64,000 nt of DNA from Porphyrobacter sp. (GCA_027533455.1 JAPZUC010000001.1:310001-374000); one strand, 5' to 3'; shown: positions 1 to 9,606, counted from the first letter of the stretch. Notes: generated by a model not told the origin, from the sequence alone. Numbers and translations are program-made.

Positions 1-1
1 G

Positions 2-1876
2 GAAGAGGCGGCACAAGCCAAAGAAAGCAGCGGCAACAAGAAGGAAACCGCGCTCGACCAGTTCACCGTCAACCTCAACACCAAGGCGGAAAACGGCAAG
101 ATCGATCCGCTGATCGGGCGCGGTCCGGAAGTTGACCGGACGATCCAGATCCTGTGCCGCCGGTCCAAGAACAACCCGCTCTATGTCGGCGATCCCGGCG
201 TCGGGAAAACCGCGATTGCCGAGGGCCTCGCGCGCAAGATCGTCGAAGGCGATGTGCCCGAAGTGCTGGCCGAAGCGGTGATTTACTCGCTCGACATGGG
301 CGCGCTGCTGGCCGGCACGCGTTATCGCGGCGACTTTGAAGAGCGGCTGAAGCAGGTCGTCACCGAACTTGAGGCGATGCCCCACGCGGTGCTGTTCATT
401 GACGAGATCCACACCGTGATCGGTGCCGGCGCGACCAGTGGCGGGGCGATGGACGCTTCGAACCTGCTGAAGCCCGCCCTGTCGAGCGGCGCGATCCGCT
501 GTATCGGGTCGACCACCTACAAGGAATTCCGCAATCACTTCGAAAAGGACCGCGCCCTGCTGCGCCGGTTCCAGAAGATCGACGTGAACGAGCCGACCAT
601 CGAGGACACGATCAAGATCCTCAAGGGCCTGCGCACGGCCTTCGAGGATCACCACAAGGTCAAGTACACGCCCGACGCGATCAAGACCGCGGTTGAGCTG
701 TCGGCACGCTACATCAATGACCGCAAGCTGCCCGACAAGGCGATCGACGTGATCGACGAAGTCGGCGCGATGCAGATGCTCGTCCCGCCGAGCCGCCGCA
801 AGAAGACCATCACCGCACGCGAGATCGAACAGGTCATCGCGACGATGGCGCGCATTCCGGCGAAGTCGGTCAGCAAGGACGACAAGAAGGCGCTCGAAAA
901 CCTCGAACGCGATCTGAAGCATGTCGTCTTCGGTCAGGACGAGGCGATCAAGCGCCTGTCGTCCGCCATGAAGCTGGCCCGCGCGGGCCTGCGCGATCCC
1001 GACAAGCCGATCGGCTCATTCCTGTTCAGCGGCCCCACCGGCGTAGGCAAGACCGAAGTCGCCCGCCAGCTCGCCACCATCATGGGAATCGAGCTCAAGC
1101 GGTTCGACATGTCCGAATATATGGAGCGCCACTCGGTCAGCCGCCTGATCGGCGCGCCTCCAGGCTATGTCGGTTATGATCAGGGCGGCCTGCTGACCGA
1201 TGCGATCGACCAGAACCCGCATTGCGTGCTGCTGCTCGACGAGATAGAAAAGGCCCACCCCGACCTGTTCAACATCCTGTTGCAGGTGATGGATAATGGC
1301 CGCCTGACCGACCACCACGGCAAGACGGTCGATTTCCGCAACGTGGTGTTGATCATGACGACCAATGCCGGCGCGTCGGACATGGCGCGTCAGGGCATCG
1401 GCTTTGGCGACGTGTCGAAGGAAGATGCGGGCGACGAGGCGGTGAAGAAGATGTTCACCCCCGAATTCCGCAACCGTCTCGATGCGATCGTGCCCTTCGC
1501 CTATCTCGGCAAGAGCACCGTGGCGCGCGTGGTCGACAAGTTCATCCTCCAGCTCGAACTGCAGCTGGCCGAACAGAACGTCCACATCCAGTTCGACAGC
1601 GATGCCCGTGCGTGGCTGGCCGACAAGGGCTACGACAAGCTTTACGGCGCCCGTCCGATGGCCCGCCTGATCCAGGAAAAGATCAAGCAGCCGCTCGCCG
1701 AAGAGCTGTTGTTCGGCAAGCTGGCAGAAGGCGGCGAGGTCCATGTCAGCATCAAGGACAACAAGCCGTCCTTCGAAATGACTCCGGCCCCGCCCAAGGT
1801 GAAGCCGGTCAAGAAGACGGCGGCCAAGAAAAAGTCGGCGGCGAAAAAGCCCGCGACCGAGACCGACGAGGGCTGA
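2..1876 (+). CDS. clpA: ATP-dependent Clp protease ATP-binding subunit ClpA (5' end cut)
   Basis: This is the C-terminal 624 residues of the AAA+ unfoldase that feeds substrates to ClpP; the N-domain and start lie left of the window. The reading frame is open from base 2. Two ATPase modules are visible. The first has Walker A GDPGVGKT (about base 190) and Walker B FIDEIH. The second has Walker A GPTGVGKT (about base 1030) and Walker B LLLDEIEKAHP. The loop IGFGD in the second module is the IGF/L-type ClpP-docking loop, which separates ClpA from the ClpB disaggregase. The protein ends in a Lys/Ala-rich tail of about 25 residues that is probably disordered. Its stop overlaps the next start (TGATG), so the two are probably co-transcribed. 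Confidence 0.96.
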   Translation, partial: EEAAQAKESSGNKKETALDQFTVNLNTKAENGKIDPLIGRGPEVDRTIQILCRRSKNNPLYVGDPGVGKTAIAEGLARKIVEGDVPEVLAEAVIYSLDMGALLAGTRYRGDFEERLKQVVTELEAMPHAVLFIDEIHTVIGAGATSGGAMDASNLLKPALSSGAIRCIGSTTYKEFRNHFEKDRALLRRFQKIDVNEPTIEDTIKILKGLRTAFEDHHKVKYTPDAIKTAVELSARYINDRKLPDKAIDVIDEVGAMQMLVPPSRRKKTITAREIEQVIATMARIPAKSVSKDDKKALENLERDLKHVVFGQDEAIKRLSSAMKLARAGLRDPDKPIGSFLFSGPTGVGKTEVARQLATIMGIELKRFDMSEYMERHSVSRLIGAPPGYVGYDQGGLLTDAIDQNPHCVLLLDEIEKAHPDLFNILLQVMDNGRLTDHHGKTVDFRNVVLIMTTNAGASDMARQGIGFGDVSKEDAGDEAVKKMFTPEFRNRLDAIVPFAYLGKSTVARVVDKFILQLELQLAEQNVHIQFDSDARAWLADKGYDKLYGARPMARLIQEKIKQPLAEELLFGKLAEGGEVHVSIKDNKPSFEMTPAPPKVKPVKKTAAKKKSAAKKPATETDEG

Positions 1877-2394
1877 TGAGCTTGCGCTTCGGACTGACGA
1901 TCATGGCGGCGGGCGTGCTTCTGGGCACGCCCGCCGTTCCCGTTTTTGCTGAAGACGCCGGGCCAACCACCGCCGAACTGACTGCGCGGATCGCCGGGGG
2001 CGGCACCTGGGCTTTCGAGACCCGCGACCGCATGACGAATGGAAAGCCGGTCTGCACGGAAAGCTGGACCTTCCGCGCCGATGGCACGGCCACCATCGTC
2101 AGCGGCGAGCAGACTGTCGAAAAGACGTGGCGCGCCGAGGTCGATGGCGACGGGCTGCAATGGCTCTACACCACCAGCATCAAGGCCACGACCGGCGCCG
2201 ATTGCATGGGCGAAGTCGCCGATCCCGGTGACTATCCCCGCCCCGAGAGCGGATTCGTGTTGCTGTTCTTCAACGCCGGCAACGGCATCACCTGCCAGCC
2301 CCCGCAATGGATCGAGGGGCCGGACGGCAAGCCCGCGCAGCTCTGGACCGACGAAGGCTGCTGGGGCAGCATTGTCCCGAAGCCCAAGGGCTGA
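1876..2394 (+). CDS. Hypothetical secreted protein
   Basis: This 172-residue protein is not assigned to a named family. Residues 1-25 form a signal peptide (a hydrophobic stretch ending in VFA before EDAG), so it is probably periplasmic. The mature part has four to five cysteines and aromatic-rich beta-type segments, which suggests a small disulfide-stabilised beta fold. The ATG is chosen because it overlaps the clpA stop (TGATG). The longer upstream open frame has no signal peptide and lies inside clpA. The function is unknown. Confidence 0.75.
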   Translation: MSLRFGLTIMAAGVLLGTPAVPVFAEDAGPTTAELTARIAGGGTWAFETRDRMTNGKPVCTESWTFRADGTATIVSGEQTVEKTWRAEVDGDGLQWLYTTSIKATTGADCMGEVADPGDYPRPESGFVLLFFNAGNGITCQPPQWIEGPDGKPAQLWTDEGCWGSIVPKPKG

Positions 2395-2486
2395 ACTTTC
2401 GTTCCCCCGCCAAACCTCCTGCTCGCGAGAGCGGTCGGGGTGAGCACGCGGCGGAACCTAATCCGATCAAGCGCCGTATCTCTCCC

Positions 2487-3491
2487 ATGACCGCCGCCTT
2501 CTCCTGGATCCGGCCCGAGCCGTGGGGCATCCATATCGTGCCCGCCGACGCGTGGGTCGATCCCTCGCGCCCCGTGCCCCGCGCGCTGGTGACGCATGGC
2601 CACGCCGATCACGCGCGCGGCGGGCATGGGGCAACACTCGCCACACCTGCGACGCTGGCAATCATGAAGTTGCGCTACGCGACTTCTGATGGCGCGCAGC
2701 CGGTGGAGTATGGCGAAACCGTCAGCATCGGCGGGGGCGTGACAGCCACCTATCTTCCCGCGGGCCACGTGCTCGGCTCGGCGCAGATCCTGCTCGAATA
2801 TGCGGGCGAGCGGGTGATCATCACCGGCGATTACAAACGCGCGCCCGATCCGACCTGCGCGCCCTTCGAAGTCACCCCCTGCGATATCTTCATCACCGAG
2901 GCGACCTTCGGCCTGCCCGTCTTCACCCACCCCCCGATCCGCGAGGAAATCGCCAAACTGCTCGAGGCGCGGGAAGAAAACCCCGATTCCTGCATCCTCG
3001 TGGGCGCCTATGCGTTGGGCAAGGCGCAGCGGGTGATCGCGGAACTGCGCGCGGCGGGCCACACGGAGACGATCTGGCTCCACGGCGCGATGGAGGCGAT
3101 GTGCCGGCTGTATGAGGAGCACGGCGTGTTGCTGGGTGATCTGCGGCTGGTCAGCGCTGCGAAAAAAGACGAGATGCGGGGGCAAATCGTGATGGCGCCG
3201 CCCTCGGCGCTCAATGATCGCTGGAGTCGCCGCCTGCCCGAACCCGTTACCGCGATGGCATCGGGCTGGATGCGGGTGCGCCAGCGCGCCCGGCAGCGCG
3301 GGGTGGAGCTACCGCTGGTCATCTCCGACCATGCTGACTGGAATGAACTCACCCGCACCATCGCCGAGGTGAACCCGCAGGAGACCTGGATAACACACGG
3401 TCGCGAGGAAGCGCTGCTGCGCTGGTGCGAGCTATCCCAACGCCGCGCCCGCGCGCTGGCGCTTGTCGGCTACGAGGACGAGGATGATTGA
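2487..3491 (+). CDS. Ligase-associated DNA damage response exonuclease (MBL fold)
   Basis: This 334-residue protein is a metallo-beta-lactamase/beta-CASP nuclease of the family found next to bacterial ATP-dependent ligases (ligase-associated exonuclease, TIGR04122 type). It is thought to process DNA ends for repair. The metal-binding motif HGHADH lies at residues 37-42. Other hallmarks are GHVLGSAQ, ITGDYK and a late SDHADW. The ATG at 2487 starts at the family N-terminus; the open frame upstream overlaps the preceding gene. The partner ligase lies 440 bp downstream, separated by one small opposite-strand gene. The family call is firm; the exact substrate is inferred. Confidence 0.9.
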   Translation: MTAAFSWIRPEPWGIHIVPADAWVDPSRPVPRALVTHGHADHARGGHGATLATPATLAIMKLRYATSDGAQPVEYGETVSIGGGVTATYLPAGHVLGSAQILLEYAGERVIITGDYKRAPDPTCAPFEVTPCDIFITEATFGLPVFTHPPIREEIAKLLEAREENPDSCILVGAYALGKAQRVIAELRAAGHTETIWLHGAMEAMCRLYEEHGVLLGDLRLVSAAKKDEMRGQIVMAPPSALNDRWSRRLPEPVTAMASGWMRVRQRARQRGVELPLVISDHADWNELTRTIAEVNPQETWITHGREEALLRWCELSQRRARALALVGYEDEDD

Positions 3492-3516
3492 GATCCCCGC
3501 CCTCGCCGCCCAAGTC

Positions 3517-3834
3517 TTACTGGATCGCGGCCAGATCGGCGGCCATCTTGGTCAGCATCTCGTCAGTGATCAGCCCCTGCGAGAAGGGGGCCAGCGTCTT
3601 GAGGCTGAGCGCCTTGAACTGCTCGTAAGCCGGGTGCTGCGACAGGTCCTGCCCGCCGAAATTGGCGGCCAGAACGGCCTTGGCGCGCTCGTCTGCCATC
3701 AGGGTCTCGATCGGGGTGTCGATGGTGAAGGCCGGAGCAGGCGCGGGCGCGGGCGCGTCCTGCGCGAGCACAGCGACGGGCGACGTCATGGCGGCAAAGG
3801 CGAGACCGAGGGCAGCAAGAGGCACGAACTTCAT
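3517..3834 (-). CDS. Small secreted protein of unknown function
   Basis: This 105-residue protein starts with a clear signal peptide (residues 1-24, cut after VLAQ). A short Pro/Ala linker follows, then a helical domain of about 70 residues that mentions no known catalytic motif. A good ribosome-binding site (AAAGGA, about 10 bases upstream) supports the ATG at 3834. It lies on the opposite strand between the ligase-associated exonuclease and ligase genes, so it interrupts what is usually a co-directional pair. I do not recognise the family; it is presumably periplasmic. Confidence 0.75.
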   Translation of the reverse strand: MKFVPLAALGLAFAAMTSPVAVLAQDAPAPAPAPAFTIDTPIETLMADERAKAVLAANFGGQDLSQHPAYEQFKALSLKTLAPFSQGLITDEMLTKMAADLAAIQ

Positions 3835-3932
3835 GGGGCGGTTTCCTTTATGGCGACCGGGCTAACACCCGTGTCAGCAACGCGCTCTAGCGCATTCATG
3901 TGGCTGCGCAATGAACATAAGGCGCGCGCCTG

Positions 3933-5531
3933 ATGGAGGAATTCGCCGCCCTGCTCGATGCGTTGGTCTACACCACCAGCCGCAACCGCAAGCTGGCGCT
4001 GATTGCCGCTTATCTGCGCGAGGCCCCCGATCCCGACCGCGGCTGGGCGTTGGCCGCGCTGACCGACGGGCTGGACTTCCCGGCAGTGAAGTCCTCGACA
4101 GTGCGCAACCTGATGATGGAGCGGGTCGATCCGGTGCTGTGGGCTTTGTCGCGCGATTTCGTCGGCGATACGGCCGAGACCGCGAGCCTGCTGTGGCCCG
4201 AACCGGAAGATTCCGCGCCGCAACCAGACCTATCGCTGGCGGAGGTGGTGGCGCACCTCTCCGCCCTCACCCGCGCGACCGCGCCGAGGGAACTTCCCGC
4301 GCTGTTCGACCGGCTCGATGCCAAGGGCCGCTATGCGCTGATCAAGCTGGCGACCGGCGGGATGCGGGTGGGCGTTTCGGCCCGCCTCGCCAAGACCGCC
4401 TTCGCCATGGCCTTCGATGTGCCGGTGGAAGAGGTCGAGGAATATTGGCACGCCCTCACGCCGCCCTATGCCGAACTGTTCGCCTGGGCCGCAGACGGCG
4501 GCCCGCCGCCCGATTGCGAGCATACCCCGCGCTTCCGACCCTTCATGCTCGCCCACCCGCTCGAGGACGGCGTGGTTGATCTCGCCGACTATGCCGCAGA
4601 GTGGAAATGGGACGGGATCCGGGTGCAGCTGGTCCGCGCTGGCGGGGAAACGCGGGTCTACTCCCGTTCGGGCGACGATATCTCGGCGACTTTCCCTGAA
4701 CTGCTCGATGTCCTGCCGGTGGACGCGGTGCTTGATGGCGAATTGCTGGTGCGTGGCTCGGCTCAAGGCGGCGAGGCCGGGGGTGCGGCAAGCTTCAATG
4801 CGCTCCAGCAGCGACTCGGGCGCAAGTCCGTGTCGGGCAAGATGCTCAAGGAATTTCCCGCTTTCGTGCGGCTTTATGATGTGCTGCTGCTGGAGGGCAC
4901 CGACTGGCGCGAACACCCCTGGAAGTCGCGCCGCGCGACTCTGGAAGCGCTGATGCCGCATTTGCCAGAGAGCCACTTCGACCTCTCCCAACTGGTCGAG
5001 GCTCCGGATTTCGCCGCGCTCGCCGCCATTCGTGATACCGCGCGCGACGAAGCGATCGAAGGCCTGATGCTCAAGCACCGCGAGAGCCCCTATGTGGCGG
5101 GGCGCAAGGTCGCCCTGTGGTACAAGTGGAAGCGCGATCCGCTGCTGGTCGATTGCGTGGTGATGTATGCCCAGCGCGGCAGCGGCAAGCGATCGAGCTT
5201 CCATTCGGATTTCACCTTCGGCTGCTGGAACGGCGATCCTGACGCTGGCGCGGAGCTGCTTCCGGTCGGCAAGGCCTATACCGGCTTCACCGATGCGGAA
5301 TTGAAGCAGCTCGACAAGTTCGTCCGGCAGAACACCCTCAACAAATTCGGCCCGGTGCGCGAGGTGAAGCGCGAGCTGGTGTTCGAGGTTGCCTTCGACT
5401 CCGTCCACTCCTCCAAGCGCCACAAGAGCGGCCTCGCCATGCGCTTCCCCCGCATCCACCGCATCCGCTGGGACAAGCCCGCACACGAGGCGGACCGGAT
5501 TAAAGGTTTGCGCGCATTGATAAAGGACTGA
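3933..5531 (+). CDS. ATP-dependent DNA ligase
   Basis: This 532-residue protein seals DNA nicks using ATP through a covalent ligase-AMP intermediate. The nucleotidyltransferase motif I, KWDGIR, places the reactive lysine at residue 225. Also visible are DGELLV (motif III), GLMLKH (motif IV) and WYKWKRD (motif V). The roughly 210 residues before motif I form the N-terminal helical DNA-binding domain, and the C-terminus is an OB-fold. This is the ligase type that co-occurs with the MBL exonuclease found 0.4 kb upstream. It is separate from the replicative NAD-dependent LigA, which is not in this window. The Lhr-type helicase and PdeM phosphoesterase often linked to the pair are not present here. 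Confidence 0.93.
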   Translation: MEEFAALLDALVYTTSRNRKLALIAAYLREAPDPDRGWALAALTDGLDFPAVKSSTVRNLMMERVDPVLWALSRDFVGDTAETASLLWPEPEDSAPQPDLSLAEVVAHLSALTRATAPRELPALFDRLDAKGRYALIKLATGGMRVGVSARLAKTAFAMAFDVPVEEVEEYWHALTPPYAELFAWAADGGPPPDCEHTPRFRPFMLAHPLEDGVVDLADYAAEWKWDGIRVQLVRAGGETRVYSRSGDDISATFPELLDVLPVDAVLDGELLVRGSAQGGEAGGAASFNALQQRLGRKSVSGKMLKEFPAFVRLYDVLLLEGTDWREHPWKSRRATLEALMPHLPESHFDLSQLVEAPDFAALAAIRDTARDEAIEGLMLKHRESPYVAGRKVALWYKWKRDPLLVDCVVMYAQRGSGKRSSFHSDFTFGCWNGDPDAGAELLPVGKAYTGFTDAELKQLDKFVRQNTLNKFGPVREVKRELVFEVAFDSVHSSKRHKSGLAMRFPRIHRIRWDKPAHEADRIKGLRALIKD

Positions 5532-5568
5532 GCGCCGCCTACCTCACCCGCACCAACAGGAGAGAACC

Positions 5569-6081
5569 ATGTCCTACGCCACTGCGACGCTTGCCACCTA
5601 TGCCAACATGCTCGGCACGCTCGACACCCTCGTCAGCAAAGCCGAAGCCCACGAAAAGGGTGAAGCCCTGCTGCAGGCGCGGCTGGCCGAGGATATGTTC
5701 CCGCTCCACACCCAGATCCGTTTTACGCTCGATCAGGTTGTGACCGCGATGAAGCGGCTCGGGAACCTCGAAATGCCCTCCGACGAGAGCGACATCACAT
5801 CATTCGCCGAGGCGCACAAGCGCATCGCCGCGGCGCAGGCGCTGGTCGCAAACACCGATCCCGCCACTTGGCCCGCCAGCGGCGACACGGTGGAGTTCAC
5901 CCTCCCCAACAACATGACCTTCGTCATGCAGGCGCACGAATATTGCCGCGACTGGGCGACCCCGCAGTTCTATTTCCACCTGATGACCGCCTACGCGATC
6001 CTGCGCGCCGAGGGCGTTGCCATCGGCAAGATCGATTATGTCGGTTACATGATGAAGTACATGAAACAGCCTGCTGCCTGA
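5569..6081 (+). CDS. DUF1993 family protein
   Basis: This 170-residue protein matches the DUF1993 family, which has a DinB-like four-helix-bundle architecture and no assigned reaction. Its N-terminal half includes MFPLHTQIRFTLDQ, which resembles the conserved helix region of the family, and the C-terminal half has HEYCRDWATPQFYFHL. An RBS (AGGAGAG) lies just before the ATG. The stop overlaps the start of the following disrupted DUF1275 gene (TGATG), suggesting a two-gene operon. It is cytoplasmic and of unknown function. Confidence 0.88.
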   Translation: MSYATATLATYANMLGTLDTLVSKAEAHEKGEALLQARLAEDMFPLHTQIRFTLDQVVTAMKRLGNLEMPSDESDITSFAEAHKRIAAAQALVANTDPATWPASGDTVEFTLPNNMTFVMQAHEYCRDWATPQFYFHLMTAYAILRAEGVAIGKIDYVGYMMKYMKQPAA

Positions 6082-6712
6082 TGCACCGCTACGATCCCGC
6101 GCGCCAACGCCTTGCGCTCAGCCTGCGGGGCTGGCGGGGCTGGTGGACGCGACGGGGTTCGTGGTGGCGGGAGGCTATTTCACCTCCTTCATGTCGGGCA
6201 ACACCACGCGCATGGGGGTGGAGCTTGTCCATTCCCCTGCCCTCGCGCTGGCCCCGCTGGGGCTGATCGGGGCATTTCTCGCAGGCGTGGTCGGCGGGGC
6301 GATGATCGCGCGGCGCAGCGAAGGCCGGCGCAAGCGGGTGCTGCTGGGGCTGGTCGCCGGGCTGCTGGTGGCCGGAGCGGGATTGCTTGCGGGCGGGCTC
6401 GCCATCCCGTTTCTCGCCGCATCGGCGATGGCAATGGGGCTCGCGAACAATGTCTTCGTCCGCGATGGCGAAGTGACGGTCGGCGTCACCTACATGACCG
6501 GCGCGTTGGTGCGCCTCGGGCAAGGGATCGCGGCAAGGCTTGCGGGTGAGCCGCTGGAATCGACCCGGGGTTATGGGCTGTTGTGGAGCGCGCTTGCTTT
6601 GGGTGCGGCGGTGGGCGGAGGTCTGTGCCTGATCGCGCCCCTCTGGTCAGCCGTCATTGCCGCTCTGGCAGGACTGGCCTTGTGGCTCGCGGCGCTGAGG
6701 ATCGAGCGCTAG
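6081..6712 (+). pseudogene. DUF1275 (YoaK-like) membrane protein, frameshifted near the N-terminus
   Basis: The body of this gene (6143-6712) encodes a DUF1275 family membrane protein with the motif GGYFTSFMSGNTTRMG and about five to six hydrophobic helices. The natural ATG at 6081 overlaps the DUF1993 stop and reads a family-like start, MHRYDPARQRLALSL. It is in a different frame from the body. Inserting one G near base 6125 restores a continuous reading (LSL-AGLAGLVDATGFVV). The break lies in a G-rich repeat (gcggggctggcggggctgg). It is either a real inactivating deletion or a sequencing error. The only in-frame start for the body is a GTG at 6143 with no RBS, which would lose the first helix segment. 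Confidence 0.8.
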
Positions 6713-6781
6713 AGTTCCACTTTCAGGATCTTCTGCCGCGACGTTGCGCCGCGCAACAACGTCACCCGCGAGGGCGCGCCA

Positions 6782-7369
6782 TTATCCGTGTTGTTGGCCG
6801 AGCGCCGCTGCCACAGCTTCGGCATGGGCTATCGCATTCTCGGCATAATGCGCTGTGCCGATCCGCATCCCCATCACCGCCGCCTCGTCGAGATCGCGCA
6901 TCTTGCGCGCAGGACGTCCGCCCCACAGCTCGCGCGGCTCCATCACCTTGCCCTCGGTCAGCATCGCGCCTGCCGCCAGCATTGCGTCCGAGCCGATCAC
7001 CGCCTTGTTCATCACGATAGCGCCGAGGCCCACGAAGCCGCGGTCGTGGATGATGCAGCCGTGGACCATCGCCATGTGACCGATCAGCACATCGTCGCCG
7101 ATGATCAGTGGCGAGCCATCGGGATCGCCGGGTCGCGGCGGATCGCAGTGGAGCACGCTCCCGTCCTGTACGTTGCTGCGCTTGCCGATCACGATGCGCG
7201 ATACGTCCGCCCGCAACACACAATTGTACCAGACAGACGATCCCTCGCCGATTTCGACATCGCCGATGATCGTGCAGCCGGGCGCGATGAAGGCGCTGTC
7301 GTGGATGCGCGGGGTCTTGCCGTGGATCGGGACAATGTTGACGCCGGGGCGGAGGGGCAAAGAGGTCAT
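6782..7369 (-). CDS. Gamma-carbonic anhydrase family protein
   Basis: This 195-residue left-handed beta-helix protein is built from hexapeptide repeats (for example IIGDVEIGEGSSV and VLIGHMAMVHGC). It belongs to the gamma-carbonic anhydrase/YrdA-like group, which forms trimers with metal bound by three histidines. Candidate ligands are the His in VLHCDP and the two in IGHMAMVH. Many bacterial members have not been shown to hydrate CO2, so activity is uncertain. The ATG at 7369 gives the usual length; the longer open frame upstream runs into the neighbouring gene. It lies 14 bp downstream of the spermidine-synthase-like gene on the same strand. Confidence 0.9.
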   Translation of the reverse strand: MTSLPLRPGVNIVPIHGKTPRIHDSAFIAPGCTIIGDVEIGEGSSVWYNCVLRADVSRIVIGKRSNVQDGSVLHCDPPRPGDPDGSPLIIGDDVLIGHMAMVHGCIIHDRGFVGLGAIVMNKAVIGSDAMLAAGAMLTEGKVMEPRELWGGRPARKMRDLDEAAVMGMRIGTAHYAENAIAHAEAVAAALGQQHG

Positions 7370-7383
7370 GGTCGGGCCTTGTG

Positions 7384-9606
7384 CTACGGCTGGATGCCGA
7401 TCAGCGTGTTCCACCGAAACCGCGGCAAAGTCGATGCATATTGATCGCTCCACACCGTGGACGCCGGCGGGCCCAGCGCACGCCACTCGGTCGCACCACT
7501 CGCCTGCTTGAGCGCGGCGAGGGTTTCGGCCTTCGGGGTCAGCACCACCCAGTTTGACGTAGCAAGGACGCTGCCTGCATCCGCGCGGTCGATCCGCAGC
7601 GCGGCCTCCATGCCCGCATCGCGCGCCAGTGCCGCAAGGACAGGCTGGAGGTCGACGAAGCGGTTGGTGATGTGGATGGCGATCGCGCCATCATCCCTGA
7701 TCGAGCGGCGATAGGCCTGCAACGCCTCGCGGGTGAGCAGGTGCAGCGGGATCGCATCGGAGGAGAAGGCATCGACCACGAGGACATCGAATTGCCCCGC
7801 GCCTTCCTGCTCCAGCGCAATGCGGGCATCGCCGATCACGACGTCGCTGTCGGGCGCGCAATCGGACAGGAAAGTGTAACGCCCGCGCGTCGAGAAACCG
7901 AGGATCACGGGATCGATTTCGTAGAACCGGTAGTTCTGGTCCGGCTCGCGATAGCAGGCCAGCGTGCCTGTCCCCAGTCCGACCACGCCCACCTTCGCCC
8001 CTGCGCCGAACAGGTCCGAAGCATGACCCAGCAGCAATCCCACCCCGGCCGTCCGGCCATAATAGGCGGTCGGTTCGCGCCGCCGGTCAGGATCCAGCAA
8101 CTGCCGCCCATGATCGGTCGTGCCGTGGGCCAGAACGCGCATGCCCCGCTTGGCATCATCGGTCACGGTATAGACGCCGAAATAGCTGCGCACCCGCTCG
8201 CCATAGGCATAGGCCTTGCCATGCCCCGCCAGCCCCATGCCGATCATCATCAGAGCGAACACCGTAAGGAACGCCGCCCGGTTGAACATGAGGGCGGCCG
8301 CGACCAGGGCCAATGCACCGTAAAGCGCCCAGATGGCCGATTGCGCGCCGCTCGTGGTCGACACGAACAGATACCAGGCGAGGACAAAGGCGAGGATCAA
8401 ACCCCCCGCCAGCACCGGCAGTCGCAGCTTGTCATTCACGGCCAGACGATCCTGCCACGCGCCGAGCGAGGCCAGCGGGATCAGCGCGGCAGCCGCCAGC
8501 ACCAGCAGCGGATGTTCCCACACCCAGTCGAACAGCAGAGGCGCGAACAGCCCGGTGAACATCCCGCCTAGCGCGCCGCCAGCCGACATCACCAGATAGA
8601 ACAGCGTCAGGCGCGAGGGGTCCGGGCGCAGATCATACATCCGCGTGTGCAGCGCGACCGCGACGACGAACAGCAGGGCCACCGAAGCCAGCAAAAGCCA
8701 CAGGCTTTCGCCGGGCTGCGACATCATCGCCGTGCCCCCGGCCAGCAACACCACCACCGGCGCCAGGCCGGTGATCAGCCGCGCGGGCCCGCGCCGCTCG
8801 GCGAAGGCGACGCTGAAGCTCAGCAAATAGAGGCCAAGCGGGATCACCCACAGCAACGGCATGGCGAAAATATCGGTGGTGAGATGCGTGGTGGTCGACA
8901 GCATCAGCCCCGACGGGACGGCGGACAGCACCAGCCACAGGCCCATGCGTTGCCACCCGACCGGTGACTGAACCGCGGTAGGGGCAGCGGCTGCGATGTG
9001 TGCCTCATCCGGACCGGCCGCCCGCCAACGGGCAGCAGCGACGAACAGCAGCAGCAGCAGCATGGCGCCATAACCGATGCTCCAGATCAGGCTCTGCTCG
9101 GCCAGCGGCAGCAAGGGTTCTATCAGCAGGGGATAGCTCAGCAACCCGGCGAAGCTGCCGACATTCGATGCGGCGTAAAGCCCGTAGGGGTCGCCCGCAG
9201 CCGGATCGGCCGAGTACCAGCGCTGAATCAGCGGTGCTTGCGCGGAAATCAGGAAGAACACCGGCCCGACCGAAGCAAACAGCAGCGCCGGCACCCAGAA
9301 CACCTCGAGCCCGGCGCCGAAACCGGAGAGGTCGGCCAGTGTCAGTGGCAAGGTCAGCGCCACCAGAGCCAGCAGCGCGATATGCAGCGCCAATTGCCGT
9401 CGCAGCGGGAGCCTGCCGATGACGTGGGCATAGGCATACCCGCCAAGCAGCAGCGCCTGATAGACCAGCATCGCGCTGTTCCAGACGTTCGGCGTCCCCC
9501 CGAGCCGCGGCAGCGCCAGTCGCGCCATCAGCGGCTGCACGAGAAACAGCAGGAAACTGCCGACCAGAATGGCTGCGACAAACAGGGGGCGACGTGGGTG
9601 TGTCAT
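7384..9606 (-). CDS. Fused MFS/spermidine-synthase-like membrane protein
   Basis: This 740-residue protein has two parts. The first ~480 residues contain about a dozen hydrophobic helices, starting with LFVAAILVGSFLLFLVQPL. The C-terminal ~250 residues form a spermidine-synthase-like Rossmann methyltransferase fold (VGVVGLGTGTLACY, then FDVLVVDAFSSDAIPLHL). Membrane-fused members are annotated as fused MFS/spermidine synthase. Their substrate is unknown and polyamine synthesis is not proven. The ATG at 9606 is preceded by AGGA at good spacing; a second in-frame start lies at 9624. The run-on frame of the upstream GNAT gene overlaps its first 600 bp. Confidence 0.85.
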   Translation of the reverse strand: MTHPRRPLFVAAILVGSFLLFLVQPLMARLALPRLGGTPNVWNSAMLVYQALLLGGYAYAHVIGRLPLRRQLALHIALLALVALTLPLTLADLSGFGAGLEVFWVPALLFASVGPVFFLISAQAPLIQRWYSADPAAGDPYGLYAASNVGSFAGLLSYPLLIEPLLPLAEQSLIWSIGYGAMLLLLLFVAAARWRAAGPDEAHIAAAAPTAVQSPVGWQRMGLWLVLSAVPSGLMLSTTTHLTTDIFAMPLLWVIPLGLYLLSFSVAFAERRGPARLITGLAPVVVLLAGGTAMMSQPGESLWLLLASVALLFVVAVALHTRMYDLRPDPSRLTLFYLVMSAGGALGGMFTGLFAPLLFDWVWEHPLLVLAAAALIPLASLGAWQDRLAVNDKLRLPVLAGGLILAFVLAWYLFVSTTSGAQSAIWALYGALALVAAALMFNRAAFLTVFALMMIGMGLAGHGKAYAYGERVRSYFGVYTVTDDAKRGMRVLAHGTTDHGRQLLDPDRRREPTAYYGRTAGVGLLLGHASDLFGAGAKVGVVGLGTGTLACYREPDQNYRFYEIDPVILGFSTRGRYTFLSDCAPDSDVVIGDARIALEQEGAGQFDVLVVDAFSSDAIPLHLLTREALQAYRRSIRDDGAIAIHITNRFVDLQPVLAALARDAGMEAALRIDRADAGSVLATSNWVVLTPKAETLAALKQASGATEWRALGPPASTVWSDQYASTLPRFRWNTLIGIQP

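Noticed and set aside
3463..3933. Plus-strand ORF overlapping the small secreted protein
   Set aside because: The opposite strand has a signal peptide and ribosome-binding site; this frame shows neither.
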